A DNA stretch of 23,349 bases from an uncultured Atopobium sp. (GCA_938045565.1 CALIAZ010000018.1:1-23349), one strand, 5' to 3'. Counted from the stretch's first letter, positions 7,618 through 16,425 are shown. Made by a program: numbers and translations. The notes: generated by a model from the sequence alone, not told the origin.

Positions 7618-10257
7618 TTACTCGGTACGAGCCACCTGCTCAATGCGATAGCCCTCGAGCTGGTCGCCAGGCTTGATGTCCTGGAAGTTCTCAAGGCCAA
7701 TACCGCATTCATAGCCGGATTTAACGCTCTTAACGTCGTCTTTGAAGCGCCTGAGCGATGCAATCTTTCCGTCGTAGACAACAAAACCGTCACGAATAAG
7801 TCGGATGTTATCGTCGCGAGAAATCTCGCCCTCAGAAATCATGCAGCCTGCAGCAATACCAACCTTAGGAACCTTAAAGGTATCGCGAACCTCAGCAACG
7901 CCAGTCTGAACTTCCTGCTCAGTTGGCTTAAGCATACCAATACGAGCAGCATCAATCTCTTCGATTGCCTTGTAGATTACGCTATAGGTTCTAATCTCAA
8001 CGCCTACGCGCTCTGCAGCAAGCTTGGCTTTTGCATCTGGACGGACACCAAAGCCAATGATGATTGCATTGGATGCATCAGCAAGAACAACGTCGGTCTC
8101 GGTGATTCCACCAACAGCAGAGTGAATGGTGCTGATACGAACTTCGGACTGGTCCATCTTATCCAGGGAGTCCTGGAGAGCCTCGATGGAGCCCTGAACA
8201 TCAGCCTTGATGATGAGGTTGAGTTCCTTGACGTCACGGTCAGCCATGGTATCAAAGAGGTTCTCAAGGGTAACGTGCTTAACACGGTTCTGCTCTTCAA
8301 TACGAGCCTTAAGAGCGCGCTGGTCAGCAAGCTCTCGAGCGTCGCGCTCCTCCTGGAAGACACGGAACTCATCACCTGCGCCAGGAACGGTCTGCAGACC
8401 AAGAATCTCAACTGCGTCAGAAGGACCTGCAGTAGTAACTGCGTTGCCCTTAGGATCAAGCATTGCACGGACGCGACCAAAGGCCATACCAGCAACAAGA
8501 GCATCGCCGATGTGGAGCGTACCGCGTGTAACCAAAACAGTAGCAACAGAACCGCGACCGCGGTCAAGCTTAGCCTCAAGAACGTTACCAGAAGCAAAGG
8601 TGTCTGGGTTTGCCTTCAGCTCAAGGACATCTGCCTGCAAAAGAATGGTCTCGAGAAGATCGTCGATGCCCAAATTCTGCTTAGCGGAGATGTCAACAAA
8701 CATGTTCTGTCCGCCCCACTCCTCAGGAATAACACCATACTCGGTGAGCTCCTGACGAACGCGGGTAGAATCTGCGCCTGGCTTATCAATCTTGTTGACA
8801 GCAACAACAATTGGAACGCCAGCAGCCTTTGCATGGTTAATGGACTCAATGGTCTGAGGCATAACGCCGTCGTCTGCAGCAACAATCAGAATGACAATAT
8901 CGGTAACCTTTGCACCACGAGCACGCATAGCGGTAAAGGTCTCGTGACCTGGGGTATCGATGAAGGTAATCTCACGGCCGTTAATGGTGACCTGAGAAGC
9001 ACCGATTGCCTGTGTAATACCGCCGGCCTCGCCAGCTGCAACGCCAGTGTGACGGATTGCGTCCAGAAGCGATGTCTTACCGTGGTCAACGTGACCCATG
9101 ACGGTAACTACTGGAGGACGTGGCTTCAAGTCCTTAGGATCATCGTAGAAGGTGAAGGAATTCTCCTCTTCCTTGGACATGATCTTAATCTGGCGACCAA
9201 GGTCATCAGCAACAATCTCAATAAGCTCATCGGACATGGTCTCGGTAAGCGTCAGAGGGTTGCCAAGCAGGAACAGACGCTTAATGATGTCATTTGCAGG
9301 AACGCCAAGAAGCTCAGCAAGTTCAGAGACAGTAGAGCCCTGAGGAACCTTTACAGTATCAAGCTGGGAAATATCCTGGTCATTTGCAAGTGCTTCCTCA
9401 ATGCGCTGCTCCATAGCAGCCTCTGCAGCCTGCTTCTGACGACGCTCTTTACGCTTTTTACGGCGACCAGTGGACTCACGGCTTGCCTCTTCAATAGCAA
9501 CGCGAGCCTCATTCAAAACGCGACTTCTGTTGTAAGCCTCAGCCTCACGCGCCATACGGCTATAACGGTCTTCTCCATCATCTCCGCCACGACGGTTCTT
9601 CTTGCGCTTACCATTTGGACGCTCATCAGACATGGAGGCGTCATCGCGCTCATTCTTGAAGTTGTGACGAGAAGGAGCACCACTTGCTTCACTTGCATTA
9701 GCGCGAGCGTGATTTCTTGGTCCTTTCTCGGCCTTCTTCTGAGCAGCAGACTCTGCAGCCTGCTGTTTCAAAACCTCTTCCTGCTGAGCAATCTGATCAA
9801 GCAGGTTATTGAAGGAAGGAGCAGCCTTAGGAGCAGTGTCCTTTACACGATTACGCTCAGCCTCTTCGGCCTCAAGACGCTTCTTCTCTTCTTCAGCGCG
9901 GCGGCGCTCCTCTTCTTTCTTACGAGCAGCCTCTTCTTTTGCGCGCTTCTTCTCTTCCTCAGCACGCTCAGCCTCACGCCTTGCCTCTGCAGCAAGACGC
10001 TCAGCCTCTGCTGCCTCTGCAGCAGCCTTTGCCTCTTTGGCAGCAGCCTCTTCCTCAGCAGCCTTCTGAGCTGCGATTTCAGCGGCACGAGCCTCCATAA
10101 TAGGCTGGAGTTTCTTACGAACAATAGAAATATATGCATCTTCAAGCGTAGAAGAAGCAGACTTTGCAGGAATCTTCATGTCCGCAAGGTGCTCGAGCAA
10201 TTCCTTGCTCTGCATACCATATTCTTTGGCAAGATCATGTACACGCATTTTTGCCAT
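7618..10257 (-). CDS. infB: Translation initiation factor IF-2
   Basis: 879 residues. IF-2 is a GTPase that brings initiator tRNA to the 30S subunit and promotes subunit joining. It begins with an IF2_N helix (MRVHDLAKEYGMQSKELLEHL). A long Ala/Glu/Lys/Arg-rich, probably coiled-coil or disordered segment follows (about 55-250), then a second IF2_N-like module near 310. The GTPase domain has G1 GHVDHGKT (388-395), G3 DTPGHE (434-439), G4 NKID (488-491) and SAKQ. Domains II-IV run to the C-terminus. The ATG at 10255-10257 has GGAAGG 9 bases upstream. There are only 43 bases between nusA and infB and no ylxR gene. The repetitive codons of the charged segment leave a long antisense frame open, which I do not regard as a gene. 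Confidence 0.97.
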   Translation of the reverse strand: MAKMRVHDLAKEYGMQSKELLEHLADMKIPAKSASSTLEDAYISIVRKKLQPIMEARAAEIAAQKAAEEEAAAKEAKAAAEAAEAERLAAEARREAERAEEEKKRAKEEAARKKEEERRRAEEEKKRLEAEEAERNRVKDTAPKAAPSFNNLLDQIAQQEEVLKQQAAESAAQKKAEKGPRNHARANASEASGAPSRHNFKNERDDASMSDERPNGKRKKNRRGGDDGEDRYSRMAREAEAYNRSRVLNEARVAIEEASRESTGRRKKRKERRQKQAAEAAMEQRIEEALANDQDISQLDTVKVPQGSTVSELAELLGVPANDIIKRLFLLGNPLTLTETMSDELIEIVADDLGRQIKIMSKEEENSFTFYDDPKDLKPRPPVVTVMGHVDHGKTSLLDAIRHTGVAAGEAGGITQAIGASQVTINGREITFIDTPGHETFTAMRARGAKVTDIVILIVAADDGVMPQTIESINHAKAAGVPIVVAVNKIDKPGADSTRVRQELTEYGVIPEEWGGQNMFVDISAKQNLGIDDLLETILLQADVLELKANPDTFASGNVLEAKLDRGRGSVATVLVTRGTLHIGDALVAGMAFGRVRAMLDPKGNAVTTAGPSDAVEILGLQTVPGAGDEFRVFQEERDARELADQRALKARIEEQNRVKHVTLENLFDTMADRDVKELNLIIKADVQGSIEALQDSLDKMDQSEVRISTIHSAVGGITETDVVLADASNAIIIGFGVRPDAKAKLAAERVGVEIRTYSVIYKAIEEIDAARIGMLKPTEQEVQTGVAEVRDTFKVPKVGIAAGCMISEGEISRDDNIRLIRDGFVVYDGKIASLRRFKDDVKSVKSGYECGIGLENFQDIKPGDQLEGYRIEQVARTE

Positions 10258-10300
10258 ATATGAAAACCTTCCGGTTGACGGGATAGTTACAGGTAGTTGC

Positions 10301-11542
10301 CTAGATCAGTGAGTCTGGATCGGAAGAAATCTCTGCATTCTCCATGTCATCATGAATGCCGCAGAAATCAGAGCCAGGTCTTGCCATATTGCGGCAAGGA
10401 GTTCCATTTGGGCTCACATACTTGCAACGATGAGCAATCTCTTCATCGTCAACAGTCTCTTCAACAACCTCAGGAAGGTTGTTCAAAATGCTTGCAGCAA
10501 GGGACTCATTCTTGATGTCAATGTGAAGACCAGTCAGACGAGCAGCAAGACGAGCGTTCTGGCCCTCTTTACCAATAGCCAAAGACAGCTGGTCATCAGG
10601 AACAATAACAGTTGCATGTCCCGTAGCGCCATCAACAATAACGCGAGAAACACGTGCAGGTGAAAGCGCAGATGCAACGCAACGAGCAGCATCGTCAAAC
10701 CAAGGCACAACGTCAACGCGCTCTCCACGAAGCTCAGAGACTACGGTGCGAACACGGCTGCCCTTAGGACCAACGCAAGCACCAACTGGATCAAGGCGCT
10801 CGTCAACGGAAGAAACAGCAATCTTAGAACGGACGCCAGCCTCACGAGCAATGGAGCGAATGCTTACGACACCGTCATAAACCTCTGGAACCTCAAGCTC
10901 AAAGAGACGACGGATAAGATCTGGATGAGTACGAGAAACAACAATTGGTGGACGCTGGCGCTCACCGCGAACTGCTGGCTGAGTTGCATTAGGATCGCGA
11001 ACGTCTACGATAATTGCCTTAATGCGCTGGTTGTGAAGGTAGCGCTCGCCTGCTGGACGCTCATCGCGCTCATCAGGGAAACGACGCTGGTCAAAGTGTG
11101 GAAGCTCTGCCTCAACACCCTCACGAATCTTAATGATGGTGAAATCAGGAGTGGACTGAAGAACAGTACCAGTGATGATGTCACCAATACGACCGCGGAA
11201 CTCATCATAAATCTGTGCACGAGCAGCGTTGCGTACAAGCGTCTTAATCTCTGCCTTAGCGTGCTGAGCGGCAATACGGCTTGTGTCTGGAGGAGTTACG
11301 TCTACCTCATCAAACTCTGTGTACTCACCAGTCTCCTCGTCTGGCTCACCCTTAGGAACAAGCTCATAGACGTAGACACGGCCAGTTGCCCTATCAATGG
11401 TGACACGAGCGCCAAAATCAAGATGAAGGACGTCAGCATAGCTTTTTGCCAAAGACTGCTCCAAACGGTCCAGCAGATACAACTCATCGATGTGCTTCTC
11501 CTGGCAAAGCAACATCAAAGCTTCCATCATTTCAGATGCCAT
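10301..11542 (-). CDS. nusA: Transcription termination/antitermination factor NusA with a Cys/His C-terminal tail
   Basis: 413 residues. NusA binds RNA polymerase and nascent RNA and modulates pausing, termination and antitermination. Order: an N-terminal polymerase-binding domain (about 1-130), an S1 domain (from GDIITGTVLQS), KH1 (with VGPKGSRV) and KH2 (with LAIGKEGQNARLAARLTG). Unusually, the protein then ends in a tail with Cys373-x9-Cys383-x10-Cys394-x2-His397 and an acidic last stretch. The PC-R-N-x-A-x-P-G-S-x-F-C-x-x-H pattern resembles small zinc-binding motifs found in unrelated bacterial proteins. The ATG at 11540-11542 has AGAGGA 6 bases upstream. It lies 16 bases after rimP and 43 bases before infB. 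Confidence 0.96.
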   Translation of the reverse strand: MASEMMEALMLLCQEKHIDELYLLDRLEQSLAKSYADVLHLDFGARVTIDRATGRVYVYELVPKGEPDEETGEYTEFDEVDVTPPDTSRIAAQHAKAEIKTLVRNAARAQIYDEFRGRIGDIITGTVLQSTPDFTIIKIREGVEAELPHFDQRRFPDERDERPAGERYLHNQRIKAIIVDVRDPNATQPAVRGERQRPPIVVSRTHPDLIRRLFELEVPEVYDGVVSIRSIAREAGVRSKIAVSSVDERLDPVGACVGPKGSRVRTVVSELRGERVDVVPWFDDAARCVASALSPARVSRVIVDGATGHATVIVPDDQLSLAIGKEGQNARLAARLTGLHIDIKNESLAASILNNLPEVVEETVDDEEIAHRCKYVSPNGTPCRNMARPGSDFCGIHDDMENAEISSDPDSLI

Positions 11543-11558
11543 GAATAATCCTCTCTAT

Positions 11559-12053
11559 TTACTTCTTGGCTGAGGCCGAGAAATCAAAAACTGGTTTAAT
11601 AACGCACTTCTTTAACTCAGACAAATCAACAGTACAGACCTCATCTTCTATCTGGATTGAGATAGTTGTACCCTCAATGCCCAAGAGTTTGCCAGTAAAT
11701 TTACGGCGTCCCTCTGTGGCAGTAGTCTGAAGCTGAATCTCTTCTCCCGCAAAGCGCTCAAAGTCTTTTGCACGACGAAGTGGACGTGCCATTCCTGGAG
11801 AAGAAACCTCCAAGGTAAATGATGCTGGGAAAGGATCAAGCTCATCGATGGTATCTGAGATCCACGATGTTTCCTGAGCAACCTCATCAAGAGAAATGGT
11901 CTCTGCCTTCTCATCATCATGGTCAATTCTTACTCTGACCACAGGATTCTTAAAAGAACCAACAATCTCAACATCAACAATATCAATGTGGTGATTGAGT
12001 GCAGCCTGCTCTAGTGCGGACAAGATTTTCTTTGTTGCATCTTCGTTTTGCAT
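11559..12053 (-). CDS. rimP: Ribosome maturation factor RimP
   Basis: 164 residues. RimP helps assemble the 30S subunit. The N-terminal half has HIDIVDVEIVGSFKNPVVRVRID and the C-terminal half has the family motif LEVSSPGMARPLRRAKDFERFAGE, followed by an Sm-like beta domain with LLGIEG. The ATG at 12051-12053 has a very strong AGGAGG 4 bases upstream. It is the first gene of the nine-gene run, with the promoter at 12137-12165 and a stable hairpin (12080-12110) in its leader. rimP in front of nusA is the arrangement seen in most bacteria. Confidence 0.95.
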   Translation of the reverse strand: MQNEDATKKILSALEQAALNHHIDIVDVEIVGSFKNPVVRVRIDHDDEKAETISLDEVAQETSWISDTIDELDPFPASFTLEVSSPGMARPLRRAKDFERFAGEEIQLQTTATEGRRKFTGKLLGIEGTTISIQIEDEVCTVDLSELKKCVIKPVFDFSASAKK

Positions 12054-12079
12054 TTGACCTCCTCATCTACATACAGAAA

Positions 12080-12110
12080 GGAAGCGGGGTCAAAACTCAA
12101 CCCCACTTCC
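12080..12110 (-). promoter_or_regulatory. Stable hairpin in the rimP-nusA-infB leader
   Basis: On the minus strand GGAAG-T-GGGGT (12110-12100) pairs with ACCCC-G-CTTCC (12090-12080), 11 pairs including one U-G, with a 9-base loop. The following sequence TTTCTGT is only weakly T-rich. The hairpin ends about 14 bases before the rimP ribosome binding site. It may be a weak terminator for leuS or an attenuator for the operon; I cannot tell which. Confidence 0.55.
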
Positions 12111-12136
12111 AACTAATAACAACTACGTTTAGAAAT

Positions 12137-12165
12137 ATCTTACGAGATAAAGGGCTTCTCGTCAA
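12137..12165 (-). promoter_or_regulatory. Predicted promoter of the rimP-nusA-infB operon
   Basis: TTGACG (12160-12165), a 17-base spacer and TAAGAT (12137-12142) on the minus strand match the consensus at 5/6 and 4/6. The start would be near 12130, giving a leader of about 77 bases that contains the hairpin at 12080-12110. The promoter lies just after the leuS stop codon. Confidence 0.6.
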
Positions 12166-12177
12166 GTGTTTTTGCTG

Positions 12178-14751
12178 TTAGGCAACGATATTCACAAGTC
12201 GTCCCTTAACAACAATAACTTTTCTAATCTCTTTGCCCTCAAGCTGATCGGCAATAGCCTCAGTTGCGGCCGCAGTGAGTTCTTCCTCAGAAGCATCGGC
12301 AGAAACCTCAATGCGAGCGCGGACCTTACCTTTGAGCTGAACAGCAATCTCTACGGTATTGCTCTTTGCCTGCTCAGAATCAAACTCTGGCCAAGGCTGA
12401 TGATAGACAGGAGTGTCTTTACCCAGAGCCTCGTGGCTGAGTTCCTCTGCCCAGTGAGGAATGATTGGCGCCAGCATAGCTACAACGTCATTAGCAACCT
12501 TGTAGCAAAGTGCTGCATCTCTGGACTCTGCAGGAACCTCGTTAATATAGGCACTTGCTGCATTAACCAGTTCCATGACTGCAGAAATTGCAGTGTTGAA
12601 CTGACCCTTATCAAACTCAGTGGTGCAGCGGATTCCCATGGCATTAAGAACACGGTTGAGCTCAAGTGACTTAGGGTCCAAGGTGGTGTGGTCGAGTACG
12701 GCAGAAGCATCAGCGGTGCGAGAAAGCTCCCATACCACACGCCATGCGCGCTTGATAAAGCGGTTTGCACCTGCAACGACCTTCTCGTCCCAGTCAAAAT
12801 CCTTCTCTGGTGGAGCAACAAAGAGAATAGCAAGGCGCATAGTATCTGCACCATAAGGCTCAATGACTGAGCTTGGAGGTACCACGTTGCCCTTTGACTT
12901 TGACATGGTGTCGCCATGCTCATCCTTGACCATACCCTGAGTCATCAGGTTCTTAAATGGCTCGTCGATGTCAATCATGCCCAGGTCACGGAGGACCTTA
13001 GTAAAGAAGCGAGAATACAAAAGGTGCAGAATTGCGTGCTCGATGCCACCAATATAATTATCTACCGGCATCCAACGGTCCACAGACTCTTTGGAGAAAG
13101 GAAGCTCAGTGTTATGTGGATCGCAGTAACGCAGATAGTACCAGCTGGAACAGGTAAAGGTATCCATAGTGTCAGTGATGCGCTTTGCAGGCTTTCCACA
13201 CTTAGGGCAGGTAGTCTCTACAAACTCCTTGCACTCAGCAAGAGTGTCTCCTGCTGCCAGATCAAGATTATCTGGAAGCATGACAGGAAGCTGATCATAA
13301 GGAACAGGAACGTCACCGCAGCAATCGCAGTGAATCATAGGAATTGGATTGCCCCAATAGCGCTGCCTGGAAATGAGCCAGTCACGAAGACGGAACTGGA
13401 CAGTTCTGCGACCAACGTTGTGCTCAGTCAGATAAGCAACAACAGCCTCTTCTGCCTCGGAATGTTTACCGCCACGGAGACCGGTAAAAGGACCAGATTG
13501 GACGAGAATACCCACGGTATCCATTGGTCCATCCCAATCAACAGAGGTTACCTTGTAATCAGTAACTCCCTTGAGCTCCTCATAGATATCAGTTCCCTCT
13601 TCACAGATGATAGGAACAATAGGCAGGTCATACTTCTTAGCAAAGTCAAAGTCGCGTTTATCGCCTGATGGAACGCCCATAACAGCGCCAGTACCATAGT
13701 CGAGAAGGACGTAGTCAGCAACCCAAATTGGTACGGTCTGTCCGGTAACAGGATTAATAGCGTAACGGCCGGTGAATACACCGTGTTTCTCGCGATCGGT
13801 ACCCTGGCGATCAATGGAAGAAACCTTTACAGCTTCCTCATGAAGAGCGTCAAAAGCAGCCTTGTACTCTGAATCCCCTACCAGCTCAGCCGCAAGTTTA
13901 GACTCTGGTGGAAGTAGCATGAAGGTGCAGCCGTAAATGGTATCTGCACGAGTGGTAAAGACAGTCATCTTGGTATCAGTTGGTGTGACACCATCAGTAT
14001 CTGCCAAGGTAAAGTCAATCTCTGCGCCCTCAGAGCGACCAATCCAGTTTGCCTGCATGGCGCGAACACGCTCTGGCCAACCCTCAAGCTGATCAAGATC
14101 ATCGAGGAGCTCCTGAGCGTAATCAGTGATGCGCAGGTACCACTGGGAGAGCTCACGCTTTTCTGGAACTGCACCACAACGCCAGCATTTGCCGTTAACT
14201 ACCTGCTCGTTTGCAAGAACAGTCTTATCGTTAGGGCACCAGTTAACAGGGCTTGTTGCACGATATACCAGGCCCTTCTCAAGCATCTTAAGGAAAATCC
14301 ACTGACCCCACTTGTAGTACTCAGGGTCGCAGGTGTTAAACATGCGGTCTTTGTCGTAGGCAAAGCCCATGCGGAACATAGTTTTTACAGCCTGGTCAAT
14401 ATTCTTATGAGTCCACACAGAAGGCTGAGTATTGTGCTTAATAGCAGCGTTTTCTGCAGGAAGACCAAAAGCATCAAAACCCATTGGATGCAAGACATCA
14501 AAACCACGCATACGGGCCTGACGAGCCATAGCATCGCCAATGGTGTAGTTACGAGCATGACCCATGTGAAGATCGCCCGAAGGATAAGGGAACATCTCTA
14601 GAACGTATTTTTTAGGCCTTGAGCTGTCTTCTTCTGTCTTGTAAAGATTCTGCTCTTCCCAGACACGCTGCCACTTGGTTTCAATGGCTTCAGCGTCATA
14701 GGCAGGAAAATCACCTGTATCGGATACGTTCTGTACTTCCTCGTTTTCCAC
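12178..14751 (-). CDS. leuS: Leucyl-tRNA synthetase
   Basis: 857 residues from the start chosen here. It charges tRNA-Leu. The class I signature appears as HMGH (62-65) after FPYPSGD, and the second signature as MSKS (616-619) in TMSKSKGNVV. The CP1 editing domain contains TRADTIYG, and Cys pairs (CPNDK, CWRCG) form a zinc site. The C-terminal anticodon-binding part ends in LEGKEIRKVIVVKGRLVNIVA. A longer frame opens with TTG at 14784 and GTG at 14781. I prefer the GTG at 14749-14751 because AAAGGGG lies about 5 bases upstream, while the upstream codons fall inside a perfect hairpin (14775-14803). guaB ends 75 bases upstream. Confidence 0.96.
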   Translation of the reverse strand: MENEEVQNVSDTGDFPAYDAEAIETKWQRVWEEQNLYKTEEDSSRPKKYVLEMFPYPSGDLHMGHARNYTIGDAMARQARMRGFDVLHPMGFDAFGLPAENAAIKHNTQPSVWTHKNIDQAVKTMFRMGFAYDKDRMFNTCDPEYYKWGQWIFLKMLEKGLVYRATSPVNWCPNDKTVLANEQVVNGKCWRCGAVPEKRELSQWYLRITDYAQELLDDLDQLEGWPERVRAMQANWIGRSEGAEIDFTLADTDGVTPTDTKMTVFTTRADTIYGCTFMLLPPESKLAAELVGDSEYKAAFDALHEEAVKVSSIDRQGTDREKHGVFTGRYAINPVTGQTVPIWVADYVLLDYGTGAVMGVPSGDKRDFDFAKKYDLPIVPIICEEGTDIYEELKGVTDYKVTSVDWDGPMDTVGILVQSGPFTGLRGGKHSEAEEAVVAYLTEHNVGRRTVQFRLRDWLISRQRYWGNPIPMIHCDCCGDVPVPYDQLPVMLPDNLDLAAGDTLAECKEFVETTCPKCGKPAKRITDTMDTFTCSSWYYLRYCDPHNTELPFSKESVDRWMPVDNYIGGIEHAILHLLYSRFFTKVLRDLGMIDIDEPFKNLMTQGMVKDEHGDTMSKSKGNVVPPSSVIEPYGADTMRLAILFVAPPEKDFDWDEKVVAGANRFIKRAWRVVWELSRTADASAVLDHTTLDPKSLELNRVLNAMGIRCTTEFDKGQFNTAISAVMELVNAASAYINEVPAESRDAALCYKVANDVVAMLAPIIPHWAEELSHEALGKDTPVYHQPWPEFDSEQAKSNTVEIAVQLKGKVRARIEVSADASEEELTAAATEAIADQLEGKEIRKVIVVKGRLVNIVA

Positions 14752-14774
14752 GAGTTCCCCTTTCTTATAGCGAT

Positions 14775-14803
14775 GCGTCACCAAGCAAAATACTTGGTGA
14801 CGC
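14775..14803. repeat. Perfect 11-bp hairpin upstream of leuS
   Basis: GCGTCACCAAG (14775-14785) and CTTGGTGACGC (14793-14803) are exact inverted copies around a 7-base loop. The hairpin lies between the guaB stop and the leuS ribosome binding site. No T-run follows on either strand, so it is not a typical intrinsic terminator. It may protect or process the mRNA, or control leuS. The space is too short for a T-box leader. Confidence 0.7.
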
Positions 14804-14826
14804 TAGTAGTCCATAAATCCTGTGAG

Positions 14827-16350
14827 TTATGAACGGAAATTGTAGCTGACCTGCTGGTTTGAATCTTTCAGCAAGACATCGTGTGCGCCACCCTCAACAA
14901 TTGAAGTTGAAGAGACAAGTGTAATCTTTGCCTTATCGCGAAGCTCAGGGATATCAAGAGCACCGCAGTTGCACATGGTGGATTTGACTTTCAGAAGTGA
15001 TGCCTCAACGCCATCCTTCAGAGGGCCTGCATATGGAACGTAGGAATCAACACCCTCAACAAAGGAAAGACCGCGCTTATTGCCGCCAAGGTCGTAGCGC
15101 TGCCAGTTACGAGCACGTGCAGAACCCTCGCCCCAGTACTCCTTCATGTAAGAGCCGTTAACAATAACGCGGTCAGAAGGACTCTCGTCAAAGCGAGCAA
15201 AATAACGGCCAAGCATCATAAAGTCGGAGCCCATAGCAAGAGCAAGAGTCATGTGATAATCGTATACAATTCCACCGTCAGAGCAGATTGGAATATAGAC
15301 GCCGGTCTCCTCAAAGTACTCATCACGAGCACGAGCAACATCAATTACAGAAGTTGCTTGACCACGGCCAATACCCTTTTGCTCACGAGTAATACAAATA
15401 GAACCGCCGCCAATACCAATCTTGATAAAATCAGCGCCAGCCTCGGCCAAGAAACGGAATCCCTCAGCATCTACAACGTTACCTGCACCAATCTTGACGG
15501 AATCACCATAAGTTGCACGAACCCATTCAAGCGTGCGCTTCTGCCACTCGGAATAACCCTCAGAAGAGTCAATGCACAAAACATCAGCGCCTGCTTCAAC
15601 AAGCAAAGGAACACGAGTCTCATAGTCACGAGTATTGATACCAGCGCCAACCATATAACGCTTAGAATCATCAAGAAGCTCGTCTGGAGCAGACTTGTGG
15701 GAATCATAATCCTTACGGAATACAAGGCTAACCAGATGACCATTCTTATCAACAATAGGAAGGGCGTTAAGCTTGTTGTCCCAGATAATGTCATTTGCCT
15801 CTTTGAGAGACGTATCCTCTGGTGCAGTAATAAGCTTATCAGCTGGGGTCATAAACTCAGAAACAAGCTTAGAGCGATCATCGCGAGAAGGGCGATAATC
15901 ACGTGAGGTAACAATACCTACGAGCTTACCGCGAGAAGTGCCGTCATCGGTGACAGGCATGGTGGAGTGGCCAGTCTTCTCTTTAAGGTCAAGCACCTCA
16001 CCAAGGGTCATTTCTGGCGTGAGGGTGGAGTCAGAAACAACAAAGCCTGCCTTGTAGCTCTTAACCTCTCGAACCATCTGAGCCTCATCCTCAGCGGACT
16101 GAGAACCATAAATAAAGGCAATGCCGCCCTGCTGGGCCAAGGCAATTGCCAGACGAGGACCAGAAACTGACTGCATTACTGCAGATACCATAGGAACGTT
16201 GAGCTCAATTGCGCTTTTCTCGCCACGCTTAAACTTTACAAGAGGAGTCTTCAAAGAAACATTTGCAGGGATGTTCTCAGCTGATGAATAGCCAGGAACC
16301 AAAAGATACTCAGAAAATGTGTGTGATTCGCCTTCGAAGAACTTTGCCAT
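14827..16350 (-). CDS. guaB: IMP dehydrogenase, divergent type
   Basis: 507 residues. It oxidises IMP to XMP, the committed step of GMP synthesis. The barrel has two inserted CBS domains (about residues 95-210, with TMPVTDDG and ALPIVDKNG). The catalytic loop is GGGSICITREQKGIGRGQ with the active-site Cys at 319. This differs from the common GPGSICTTRIVAGVG form. The mobile flap holds an Arg-Tyr pair (NWQRYDLGGNKRG), as expected for IMP dehydrogenase rather than GMP reductase. The ATG at 16348-16350 has GGAGGGAG about 9 bases upstream. An extended -10 promoter candidate lies at 16400-16408. leuS follows 75 bases downstream. Confidence 0.92.
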   Translation of the reverse strand: MAKFFEGESHTFSEYLLVPGYSSAENIPANVSLKTPLVKFKRGEKSAIELNVPMVSAVMQSVSGPRLAIALAQQGGIAFIYGSQSAEDEAQMVREVKSYKAGFVVSDSTLTPEMTLGEVLDLKEKTGHSTMPVTDDGTSRGKLVGIVTSRDYRPSRDDRSKLVSEFMTPADKLITAPEDTSLKEANDIIWDNKLNALPIVDKNGHLVSLVFRKDYDSHKSAPDELLDDSKRYMVGAGINTRDYETRVPLLVEAGADVLCIDSSEGYSEWQKRTLEWVRATYGDSVKIGAGNVVDAEGFRFLAEAGADFIKIGIGGGSICITREQKGIGRGQATSVIDVARARDEYFEETGVYIPICSDGGIVYDYHMTLALAMGSDFMMLGRYFARFDESPSDRVIVNGSYMKEYWGEGSARARNWQRYDLGGNKRGLSFVEGVDSYVPYAGPLKDGVEASLLKVKSTMCNCGALDIPELRDKAKITLVSSTSIVEGGAHDVLLKDSNQQVSYNFRS

Positions 16351-16399
16351 TGTTTTTGGCTCCCTCCTGACCTACCGGTCATGCTCAACGTGTTTTGGC

Positions 16400-16408
16400 A
16401 TTGTACCA
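16400..16408 (-). promoter_or_regulatory. Candidate extended -10 promoter of guaB
   Basis: TGGTACAAT on the minus strand is an extended -10 element (TGn plus a 5/6 match). No good -35 lies at the right distance, which extended -10 promoters tolerate. Transcription would start near 16393, 43 bases before the guaB ATG. Confidence 0.4.
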
Positions 16409-16425
16409 CCAGTGGAGCTAATTAT

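Noticed and set aside
7576..10263. An open frame of 895 codons on the plus strand, antisense to infB
   Set aside because: It lies fully opposite infB, has no family motifs, and is rich in Leu, Ser and Asn as expected from the complement of Ala/Glu/Lys-rich and strongly biased codons. infB has all its GTPase motifs.
11602..12053. Possibility that a ylxR-like gene is hidden near nusA
   Set aside because: I read the nusA-infB gap (10258-10300) and the nusA-rimP gap (11543-11558); neither has room for a gene, and the nusA frame is intact.
14785..14826. T-box leader for leuS
   Set aside because: The gap from the guaB stop is far too short, and I see no T-box sequence or specifier loop, only the simple hairpin.
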